Assembly: GCA_044358925.1 (NCBI GenBank)
Contig: JBIKNC010000278.1
Span: 1-5,539, forward strand
Length of the DNA stretch: 5,539 bases
Source of the DNA: Rohdeia sp044358925
Lineage (GTDB): Bacteria > Planctomycetota > UBA1135 > GCA-002686595
Direction of reading: 5' to 3'
Made by a program: the position numbers and the translations under genes. The notes under the pieces were generated by a model. That model was not told the origin of the DNA. It made no database searches and saw only the letters and a program-made list of their open reading frames with translations. How positions within the stretch are numbered: position 1 is the stretch's first letter; each line of letters starts with the position of its first letter. This document shows, piece after piece, positions 1 to 5,539 of this stretch.

Positions 1-4
1 CCGC

Positions 5-1432
5 ATGGGAGCACCGCGTGTGCTCGTCGTTGGCGACCTGATCCTCGACCGCTACGTCAGCGGCGACGTTCAACGCATCTCGCCCGAGGCGCCGATCGCG
101 GTGCTCGCGGCCGCGCGCCGCGAGGACCGCCTCGGCGGTGCCGGCAACGTCGCGACCAACCTGCGCGCGATGGGAGCGGCCGTCGAGATCCTCGGCTTCG
201 TCGGCGCGGACGAGGACGGCGACGTCGTCCTCGGTCTGTTCGACTCGTTCGGCGTCGAACACGGCGCGTGTGTGCGCGACGCGTCGCGGCCGACGACCGT
301 CAAGACGCGCTTCGTGTCCGGCGTGCAGCAGATGCTGCGCGTCGACTGGGAGGACGCTCGCAGCGCCAGCGGTGTGAACGAAGAGGCGCTGCTCGCGCGC
401 GTCGCGCCCGCCATCGCTACCGCGGACGCGGTCGTCCTCTCGGACTACGGCAAGGGTGTGCTGACGCCGCGCGTGCTCGAACTCGCGCTGCGCACGTGCA
501 AGGAACGCGGCGTGCCCGTGCTCGTCGATCCCAAGGGCACGGACTTCACGCGCTACCGCGGCGCGACGCTGCTGACGCCGAACCGCAAGGAAGCGGAACT
601 CGCGCTGGGCCGCAGTCTGAAGTCGCTCGAGGACGTGCCGGCCGCCGCGCGCGACTTGAAGCGCATCGCGGCGTTGCACGCGAGTGTCATCACGCTCGGC
701 GCCGACGGCATCTATTTCGAGGACGCCGACGGGACGAACGGTCTCGTGCCGACGACCGCGCAGCAGGTGTTCGACGTGACGGGCGCCGGTGACACGGTCA
801 TCTCGCACCTCGCGCTCGCGCTGGGCAGCGGCTGGAAACTCGCGGATGCGGTCGTGCTCGCGAACACCGCGGCCGGCCTCGTGGTCGGCAAACGCGGCGC
901 GGCGAGCGTCACACGCAACGAAGTGCGCGAGGCACTCGGCGACCACGTCGGACGCGAACGCAAGGTCGTCGACGAGAGCGGGCTCGACGCGCTCGTCGCG
1001 CGCTGGCGCCAGGAAGGTCGGCGCATCGTGATGACGAACGGCTGCTTCGACGTGCTGCACGCCGGCCACGTCGGCTATCTGCGCTTCGCGCGCTCGCAAG
1101 GCGACGTGTTGATCGTCGGTGTGAACGACGACGCGTCGGTGAAGCGCCTCAAGGGCGCGGGCCGGCCGGTGAACGGCATCGAGGATCGTATGGAGGTGCT
1201 CGCGGCGCTCGAGATGGTCGACGCCGTGCTGCCGTTCGGCGACGACACGCCCGCGGCGCTCGTCGAACGTGTCACGCCGCACGTGCTCGTCAAAGGCGAG
1301 GACTGGCGCGAGAAAGGCGTCGTCGGACGCGACTGGGTCGAACGCCACGGCGGCAAAGTGGTCCTCGCGCCGCTGCTCGCCGGTCGTTCGACCACGGCAA
1401 CGCTCGAGAAACTCGCGCGGCCAAACTGCTGA
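5..1432 (+). CDS. hldE: Bifunctional HldE: D-glycero-beta-D-manno-heptose-7-phosphate kinase / heptose-1-phosphate adenylyltransferase
   Basis: Cytoplasmic enzyme of ADP-heptose synthesis for the LPS inner core. The N-terminal PfkB/ribokinase domain (about residues 1-315) phosphorylates heptose 7-phosphate at C1; the C-terminal nucleotidyltransferase domain (about 330-475) joins heptose 1-phosphate to AMP from ATP. Kinase landmarks: VVGD at 8-11, RISPEAP at 24-30, GGAGNVA at 44-50, SDYGKG at 146-151, DPKGTDFTRYRG at 175-186, LTPN at 190-193, and TGAGD at 259-263 with D263 the expected catalytic base. Transferase landmarks: NGCFDVLHAGH at 345-355 (HxGH = H352 to H355), NDDASVKRLKG at 374-384, and STT at 462-464. 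At 475 residues it matches the E. coli enzyme (477) in length and domain order. Only four bases precede the ATG and the frame is still open at the left edge, so a start slightly upstream is possible; family members often carry about 10 more residues before VVGD. It is the first gene of the apparent operon as seen here. Confidence 0.95.
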   Translation: MGAPRVLVVGDLILDRYVSGDVQRISPEAPIAVLAAARREDRLGGAGNVATNLRAMGAAVEILGFVGADEDGDVVLGLFDSFGVEHGACVRDASRPTTVKTRFVSGVQQMLRVDWEDARSASGVNEEALLARVAPAIATADAVVLSDYGKGVLTPRVLELALRTCKERGVPVLVDPKGTDFTRYRGATLLTPNRKEAELALGRSLKSLEDVPAAARDLKRIAALHASVITLGADGIYFEDADGTNGLVPTTAQQVFDVTGAGDTVISHLALALGSGWKLADAVVLANTAAGLVVGKRGAASVTRNEVREALGDHVGRERKVVDESGLDALVARWRQEGRRIVMTNGCFDVLHAGHVGYLRFARSQGDVLIVGVNDDASVKRLKGAGRPVNGIEDRMEVLAALEMVDAVLPFGDDTPAALVERVTPHVLVKGEDWREKGVVGRDWVERHGGKVVLAPLLAGRSTTATLEKLARPNC

Positions 1433-1452
1433 CCCGCTGACACCGCTCCGCG

Positions 1453-3138
1453 ATGCGCGTCCTCTTCGTCTACCCGAACCTCTACACCCAGATGGGGTTC
1501 AATCACGGCCTCGCGTCGTTGTCGGCCTGCCTCGAGCGCGCCGGCCATCCGACACGGCTCGTGAACCTGAACGAGAACCTGCCGCCGGTCCCGTCGAACG
1601 AGGACGTGTGGACGCTCGTGCGCGAGTGGGGCCCGGGCCTGATCGGCTTCTCGTGCCTCACGCAGCAGTACCAGGCCGCCGTGGACATGGTGGTGTGGCT
1701 GCGCGAGCGCGCACTGCTCGAAGGAGTGACGCTGCCGCCGATCGTCGTCGGTGGTGTGCACCCGTCGATGGTGCCGATCGAGGTGATGAGCGACGGCGTG
1801 TGGGACCACGTCGGAGTGGGGGAGTGCGAGGACGCGCTCGTCGAACTCGTGCGCCGCATCGAAGCCGGTGAACGCACCGACGACGTCTCGAACTTCCTGT
1901 CGTGGCCCGGCGGCGTTCGGCCGGTCGAGACACTCGCGGTGCGTGCGCTCACACCGGACGACTGGGTGCACAACCCGGTCGGCGAGTTCCCCGACCTCAC
2001 GCTGCTGCCGATCCCGAACTACGAGCTGTTCGACACCGAGCGCATCACCGCGCAGAAACACGGCTGGTTCGGCTTGATGACGAGCCGCGGTTGCCCGTAC
2101 CGCTGCACGTACTGCCTGAACCACAAGATCATCGACCGCTACCGCGCCGAACTCGGGCGGCCGGTGCCGAAGCTCAACTTCTTCCGCTATCGGCCGCCGC
2201 AGCTCGCGATCGACGAGATCCGGTACGTGCTTGAGCGCTACCCGAACATCGGCACGTTCATCCTCGACGACGACCTCTTCACGCTGAACGAGGAGCACGC
2301 GCTCGCGTTCTGCGCCGCCTATCGGGAATCGGGCATCGGCGTGCCGTTCGTCGTGAACAGCCACGTCAAACAACTCCAGCCGCGCGTCGCGGCGGCGCTC
2401 GCGTCGGCGAATTGCCGCATCCTGAAGCTCGGCATCGAGTCGGGGTCGCCGCGCGTCCGCAAGGAAGTCCTGAAGCGCAACATGAGCGACGAGGACATCT
2501 GCGGCACCGTGCGCGTCGCCGAGGAACACGGTCTGCACACGAGCGGCTTCGTGATGGTCGGTCTGCCGTACGAGACGCGCGCCGAGCGCCTCGAGACCGT
2601 CGACCTCCTCGCGCGGAGTCGCATCGGCCGTTTCCGCACGTCGCTCTTCTTCCCGTTCCCCGGCACCGAGAGCCACCGCCTCGCGATCGAGGGCGGCTTC
2701 GTCGACGCGGAGCGCGTCGGCACGCTGACCGACTTCACGAGTTCGAGCGCACTCGACTTCGGCGCCGACGAGAACCTGTTCGTCGACAAACTCGCGACGT
2801 GCATGCCGTGGTTCGTCAACGCGCGCCTCGACGTGTACGGCGCGGCGCCCGCGTCGGTGCGCTATCGGCCGCTCGTCGAACGCGTCCTCGCCATGGACGC
2901 GAACGAGTGGGAGAGTTTCAAACCGACCGTGCGCGCCCTCGACGCCGAGGTCTCGCGCGTCGCCACGGCTTCGCAGGAACTGCACTACTCGATCCGCTAC
3001 AACGCCTTCATGGGCGTGCGCTCGGACTGGTTCCTGGCCGAGGAGCACGGCGTCGAGTGGGCCACGGCGGCCGCGAAGCCGGTGCCGGATCGGTTGCGCG
3101 ATCTCGCGCTCGCCGCAGCAGCGAACGAGGTCTGCTGA
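1453..3138 (+). CDS. B12-binding-domain radical SAM protein, substrate unknown
   Basis: Predicted cytoplasmic iron-sulfur enzyme of 561 residues. Residues about 1-150 look like a Rossmann-type cobalamin-binding domain: a hydrophobic first strand (RVLFVYPN), a GLASLSACLERAGH helix, VVGGVHPS at 98-105 and GVGECE at 121-126. The cobalamin-ligating DxHxxG motif is not evident, which is common in this superfamily. The radical SAM core follows, with CxxxCxxC at C214, C218 and C221 (RGCPYRCTYC) to bind the 4Fe-4S cluster, an acidic DDD at 272-274, GIESGS at 327-332, then a GLPYET strand and an FPFPGTES segment, all typical of this group. The C-terminal part, about 410-561, has no family I recognise; it contains an aromatic-rich ELHYSIRYN segment. 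It starts 20 bases after the hldE stop and ends 5 bases before the next gene. No clear Shine-Dalgarno sequence precedes its ATG. The family includes methyltransferases, cyclases and C-C bond-forming enzymes, so the reaction cannot be named; a sugar- or lipid-modifying role is inferred only from the neighbours. Confidence 0.9.
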   Translation: MRVLFVYPNLYTQMGFNHGLASLSACLERAGHPTRLVNLNENLPPVPSNEDVWTLVREWGPGLIGFSCLTQQYQAAVDMVVWLRERALLEGVTLPPIVVGGVHPSMVPIEVMSDGVWDHVGVGECEDALVELVRRIEAGERTDDVSNFLSWPGGVRPVETLAVRALTPDDWVHNPVGEFPDLTLLPIPNYELFDTERITAQKHGWFGLMTSRGCPYRCTYCLNHKIIDRYRAELGRPVPKLNFFRYRPPQLAIDEIRYVLERYPNIGTFILDDDLFTLNEEHALAFCAAYRESGIGVPFVVNSHVKQLQPRVAAALASANCRILKLGIESGSPRVRKEVLKRNMSDEDICGTVRVAEEHGLHTSGFVMVGLPYETRAERLETVDLLARSRIGRFRTSLFFPFPGTESHRLAIEGGFVDAERVGTLTDFTSSSALDFGADENLFVDKLATCMPWFVNARLDVYGAAPASVRYRPLVERVLAMDANEWESFKPTVRALDAEVSRVATASQELHYSIRYNAFMGVRSDWFLAEEHGVEWATAAAKPVPDRLRDLALAAAANEVC

Positions 3139-3143
3139 CAGCG

Positions 3144-4166
3144 ATGTCTGCGCGCGCGCTGCCCGACTTCACGCACGTGTCCATCGCGGTCGTCGGCGAC
3201 GCGATCGCGGATCGCTACGTGCACGCGCGGCCGGCGCGGCTCTCGCGCGAAGCGCCCGTCCCGGTGTTCGTCGAGACCGGAGAAGAGGTGCGCCTGGGCG
3301 GCGCGGCGAACGTGGCCGCGAACCTCGCGGCGCTCGGTTGCCGCACGACGCTCGTCGCGGCGCTCGGCGTCGACGCGGTCGGACGCGAACTCCTGCGCGG
3401 ACTCGAACGCATCGGCGTCGAAGTGCGCGGGGCGGACGGCGGCCTGCGCCACCGTGTGCCGGTGAAGACGCGTGTGCTCGCCTCCGAGCCGCACCGCACG
3501 CCGCAACAGGTGCTGCGCATCGACCGCGAGCCGACCGGACCGCACTCGCGCGAGACGCTCGCGCTCCTCGCTCGCGAACTCGATGCGCTGTCGGTGGACG
3601 CGCTCCTGTACAGCGACTACGGCTACGGCGATCTCGGCGCGTTCGTGGCCGCGGATGCGAAGCACGCGGCGCGCGGCACGTTGCGTGTACTCGATCCGCG
3701 CCTCGCGCTGCCGCCGTTCGAACGGCTCGACGCCGTCACGCCGAACCTCGAGGACTTCACGCGCCTGGCGCGCATCGACCCGTTCGGCGCAGCGGAGGAT
3801 CGGGAGCTCTTCGATCGACTCGTCGCGCAGGCGTCGTCGTGGCGGGAGCGCTGCGGCCTGCGGCACGCGCTCGTGACGCTGGGCAATCGCGGCATGTTGC
3901 TGGCGAGCGAGAGCGGCGCGCACCGCGTGCCCGCCTCCGGCCGCGACGGTGTCGTCGACGTCAGCGGCGCCGGCGACACGGCCGCGGCCGTCTTCACGGC
4001 GGCGCTCGCGCTCGATTGGAGTGCCCCCGACGCGATGGCGCTCGCGAACGCGGCCGCGGGCGAAGTCGTCATGACGAGCGGCACGGCACCGATCGAACTC
4101 GCGCGACTCGCGGCCGCCTGGAACGACGCGCCGCGCGCGCTGCCGCTCGCCGGGAGCGCGTCGTGA
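3144..4166 (+). CDS. PfkB-family sugar kinase, stand-alone paralogue of the HldE kinase domain (HldA/RfaE1-like)
   Basis: Predicted ATP-dependent sugar or sugar-phosphate kinase of 340 residues. It follows the HldE N-terminal domain throughout: VVGD at 16-19, DRY at 23-25, LSREAP where HldE has ISPEAP, RLGGAANVAANL from R50, a PVKTR strand, SDYGYG at 157-162, TPN at 199-201 and SGAGDT at 274-279 with D278 the expected catalytic base. The ATP and catalytic side is therefore intact. Two blocks differ from HldE: the lysine of SDYxKG is Y161, and DPKGTDFxRYRG is replaced by D184-PRL with no matching Gly-Thr-Asp or RYRG. A four-residue insertion also follows the VKTR strand. This suggests a changed sugar specificity, or less likely a weakened enzyme. 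The ATG at 3144, five bases after the radical SAM stop, places VVGD at a normal distance from the N-terminus; the same frame is open further upstream, but that part lies inside the radical SAM gene. No convincing ribosome binding site precedes it. Confidence 0.85.
   Translation: MSARALPDFTHVSIAVVGDAIADRYVHARPARLSREAPVPVFVETGEEVRLGGAANVAANLAALGCRTTLVAALGVDAVGRELLRGLERIGVEVRGADGGLRHRVPVKTRVLASEPHRTPQQVLRIDREPTGPHSRETLALLARELDALSVDALLYSDYGYGDLGAFVAADAKHAARGTLRVLDPRLALPPFERLDAVTPNLEDFTRLARIDPFGAAEDRELFDRLVAQASSWRERCGLRHALVTLGNRGMLLASESGAHRVPASGRDGVVDVSGAGDTAAAVFTAALALDWSAPDAMALANAAAGEVVMTSGTAPIELARLAAAWNDAPRALPLAGSAS
4152..4156 (+). promoter_or_regulatory. Ribosome binding site for the GTG-start nucleotidyltransferase
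   Basis: GGGAG lies six bases before the GTG at 4163, inside the last codons of the upstream kinase gene. It is the clearest Shine-Dalgarno-like sequence at any gene junction in the window. Because the frame is open far upstream and no ATG is suitably placed, it helps decide the start. Confidence 0.6.
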
Positions 4167-4702
4167 ACGGTCCGTTCACGGGGAACGGAAGCGCACCGTC
4201 ATCGGGGAGCGCAAGCGCTCCGTGGCCGCGCGAGCGACTCGTTTCCGAGCTGCAACGGCGCCGCGCCGAGGGCGCGCGTGTGGTGCTCGCCAACGGCTGC
4301 TTCGACCTCCTGCACGTCGGCCATGCGCGTTACCTCGCGGCTGCGAAGGAGCCGGGCGAGGTGCTGGTGGTCGCGCTCAACGACGACGCGTCCGTGCGGC
4401 GCCTCAAGGGCGAGGGTCGGCCGCACACGCCGCTCGCCGAACGCGCCGAGCTCATCGGCGCCCTGCGTGTCGTCGACTACGTCACGAGCTTCTCCGAGGA
4501 CACGCTCGACGTTACGTTGCGACTGCTGCGGCCCGACGTGCACGCGAAGGGCACCGACTACAGCGCGCAGAACCTGCCCGAGGCCGCGACGAACAGCGAG
4601 CTCGGCATCGCACTGCGCTTCTGCGGCGACACGAAGTCGCATTCGACGAGCAGTGCGTTGCGGGGCCGTTCGCTGCGCGAGCCCGACCGCCGCGAGAGCT
4701 GA
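4163..4702 (+). CDS. HxGH nucleotidyltransferase, stand-alone paralogue of the HldE adenylyltransferase domain (HldC/RfaE2-like)
   Basis: Predicted cytoplasmic cytidylyltransferase-fold enzyme of 179 residues that would join a sugar 1-phosphate to a nucleotide. Visible motifs: NGCFDLLHVGH at 44-54 (HxGH = H51 to H54), NDDASVRRLKG at 73-83, GRPHTPLAERAE, a HAKGTDY segment corresponding to LVKGEDW of HldE, and HSTSS at 160-164 near the position of the HldE STT. The core is close to HldE, but the segment from KGTDY to the end reads differently (LPEAATNSELGIALRFCGD). The GTG start overlaps the kinase stop by four bases (GTGA), the usual arrangement for translational coupling, and has GGGAG six bases upstream; the same frame is open back into the kinase gene, so the start rests on this overlap. 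The first 20 residues are a Gly/Ser/Ala/Pro-rich tail built from an imperfect eight-codon duplication. It most likely acts on the product of the preceding kinase. The nucleotide used (ATP by analogy with HldE) and the sugar are not determined. Confidence 0.87.
   Translation: MNGPFTGNGSAPSSGSASAPWPRERLVSELQRRRAEGARVVLANGCFDLLHVGHARYLAAAKEPGEVLVVALNDDASVRRLKGEGRPHTPLAERAELIGALRVVDYVTSFSEDTLDVTLRLLRPDVHAKGTDYSAQNLPEAATNSELGIALRFCGDTKSHSTSSALRGRSLREPDRRES
4165..4177 (+). repeat. Short palindrome overlapping the nucleotidyltransferase start codon
   Basis: GAACGG and CCGTTC flank a single central T, starting at the last base of the GTG start codon. As RNA it could form a 5-bp stem with a three-base loop. 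This may only reflect local codon choice (Asn-Gly-Pro-Phe); a role in setting translation of the coupled gene is possible but unproven. Confidence 0.3.
4179..4222 (+). repeat. Imperfect 24-base tandem duplication in the N-terminal tail of the nucleotidyltransferase
   Basis: Bases 4179-4198 and 4203-4222 match at 17 of 20 positions and are offset by exactly 24 bases, or eight codons. They encode the related peptides TGNGSAPS and SGSASAPW. The second copy also contains an inverted repeat, GGAGCGC-AA-GCGCTCC, at 4206-4221. The repeat lies in the flexible tail before the conserved domain, consistent with slippage or duplication in a linker under little constraint. Confidence 0.6.
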
Positions 4703-4732
4703 TCGCTGAGAGCCGCGCGCTCCGGACTCGAG

Positions 4733-5539
4733 ATGCCTGACACGCTGACAGACTTCACCCACTGGCGACCGAAGCGCCCGCTGCCGTGGCTCTTCCCGCT
4801 GGGTGCGCTGATCTGCATCGCGGGTTCGATGGCCGGCGTCGGCGGCGGCCTCTTCGCCGTACCCGCGCTCTACATGCTGTGGGGCCTGCCGATGCGCAAC
4901 GCGATCGCGACCGGCCTCGTGCTGATGTGCGCGAACACGGGCGTCGCGACGGCGGCCGAGATGCTGCGCGAAGAGTCGCAGATCGTCTGGCCCGTGGTCG
5001 GTGTGATCGTGGGCGCGTCCATGGTCGGCACCGAGCTCGGCTACCGCCTCTCGAAGAAGTTCGACGTGCGGGCGATCAAGAAGCTCTTCACGGTCGTGCT
5101 CGCGCTCGGCGGCCTGAAGGTCATGTACGACGTGCTGTTCCCGCCCAGCGGTGCAGGTGCGGGCACGGTCGAACTCGACTTCGCGCACGTCGTCGTCGCT
5201 CTCGTGGCCGGCTTCGGCGGCGGAGTGCTCGCGCCGCTGCTGGGCGTCGGTGGGGGACTGATCGTCGTGCCGGCGCTGCTGCTCGGCATGCCTGAACTCG
5301 GCTACGGGCCCGTGCGCGCGTGCTCGATGGCGGCCGCGACGGTCACGTCCTTCCGCAGCGCGTGGCTGCACATGAAGGACCGCCGCATCCACTGGCCGAT
5401 CGGTGGGTGGCTCGCCGCGAGCGCGCTCCTCGGCGCCTCACTCGGCGTGTTCCTCTTCCACATCGAGGGCATGGAGAAGGTCGCACGCACGATGCTCGCC
5501 TTCATGCTCTGGTACGTGACCTGGCGCTTCGTGACGGAG
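4733..5539 (+). CDS. TauE/SafE-family (DUF81) membrane transporter, 3' end outside the window
   Basis: A 269-codon open frame that continues past the right edge with no stop. The product is an integral inner-membrane protein with several strongly hydrophobic spans. It has the two-fold repeat typical of TauE/SafE proteins: GVGGG at 35-39 followed by VPAL, and a second GVGGG at 171-175 followed by VVPAL, each starting a half of the protein. A short charged loop (SKKFDVRAIKK) and a Gly/Pro-rich link separate the halves. Family members are putative anion exporters linked to sulfite, sulfoacetate and other organosulfur compounds, but most are uncharacterised, so the substrate is unknown. The ATG at 4733 is the first start after the in-frame stop at 4700-4702, with only a weak GGA at 4724-4726 before it. 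The gap to the preceding gene is 30 bases, so it may share the transcript; nothing in the sequence ties it to heptose chemistry. Most known members are about 250-300 residues, so little is probably missing. Confidence 0.87.
   Translation, partial: MPDTLTDFTHWRPKRPLPWLFPLGALICIAGSMAGVGGGLFAVPALYMLWGLPMRNAIATGLVLMCANTGVATAAEMLREESQIVWPVVGVIVGASMVGTELGYRLSKKFDVRAIKKLFTVVLALGGLKVMYDVLFPPSGAGAGTVELDFAHVVVALVAGFGGGVLAPLLGVGGGLIVVPALLLGMPELGYGPVRACSMAAATVTSFRSAWLHMKDRRIHWPIGGWLAASALLGASLGVFLFHIEGMEKVARTMLAFMLWYVTWRFVTE

Noticed and set aside
1075..3048. A 657-codon open frame on the minus strand
   Set aside because: It lies opposite hldE and the radical SAM gene, whose motifs are unmistakable. Its translation is rich in Arg, Asp, Val, His and Ala with no recognisable motif, as expected for the mirror of GC-biased codons.
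2412..3143. Extension of the second kinase upstream of 3144, giving a 584-residue protein
   Set aside because: The extra 244 residues overlap the radical SAM gene in another frame and are Arg/Pro/Ala-rich shadow sequence. The kinase fold begins just after the ATG at 3144.
3338..4162. Extension of the nucleotidyltransferase upstream of 4163, giving a 454-residue protein
   Set aside because: The added part is an out-of-frame reading of the kinase gene with shadow composition. The GTG at 4163 with its own ribosome binding site gives a normal family length.
4206..4221. GC-rich inverted repeat as a transcription terminator
   Set aside because: It lies inside the coding region, has almost no loop and no following T-run; it is better explained by the duplicated codons of the tail.
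3144..4702. The split kinase and transferase as a frameshifted, broken hldE
   Set aside because: The stop and GTG start overlap cleanly, the start has a good Shine-Dalgarno sequence, both proteins are complete, and no slippery sequence is visible at the junction. Two real genes is the simpler reading, though a sequencing error cannot be excluded without reads.
4703..4732. Possible terminator or promoter between the transferase and the membrane protein
   Set aside because: The 30 bases contain no stable hairpin with a T-run and no recognisable -35/-10 pair.
4199..5392. A 397-codon open frame on the minus strand
   Set aside because: It is antisense to the nucleotidyltransferase and the membrane protein; the composition is low-complexity Arg/Ala/His/Asp and no domain is visible.

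Overview
The window is a compact, high-GC stretch with a strong preference for G or C at third codon positions. It reads entirely on the + strand as five consecutive genes with almost no intergenic DNA. It suggests a high-GC Gram-negative bacterium: the first gene is the classical bifunctional enzyme for ADP-heptose, the precursor of the lipopolysaccharide inner core. The phylum cannot be fixed from this sequence alone.

Layout: (1) 5-1432, fused HldE-type heptose-7-phosphate kinase / heptose-1-phosphate adenylyltransferase. (2) 1453-3138, a cobalamin-binding-domain radical SAM protein of unknown substrate. (3) 3144-4166, a second PfkB-family sugar kinase resembling the HldE N-terminal half but altered in part of its substrate-side motifs. 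(4) 4163-4702, a separate HxGH nucleotidyltransferase resembling the HldE C-terminal half, starting at a GTG that overlaps the kinase stop codon. (5) 4733 to the right edge, a multi-pass TauE/SafE-family membrane protein that runs off the window. Gaps are 20, 5, -4 and 30 bases, so genes 1-4 at least look like one operon. No promoter, terminator, RNA gene, CRISPR array or mobile element was seen, and there is no non-coding stretch longer than about 30 bases.

Working together: HldE should convert D-glycero-beta-D-manno-heptose 7-phosphate to the 1,7-bisphosphate and, after a phosphatase (GmhB, not here), activate heptose 1-phosphate to ADP-heptose. Genes 3 and 4 repeat the same kinase-plus-nucleotidyltransferase logic as two coupled polypeptides, and a B12/radical SAM enzyme lies between the two sets. 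My inference is that the second pair activates a related but different sugar phosphate, possibly one connected to the radical SAM enzyme, for a modified surface glycan or a small molecule. The sequence shows the paralogy and the motif changes; the substrates and the product are not shown.
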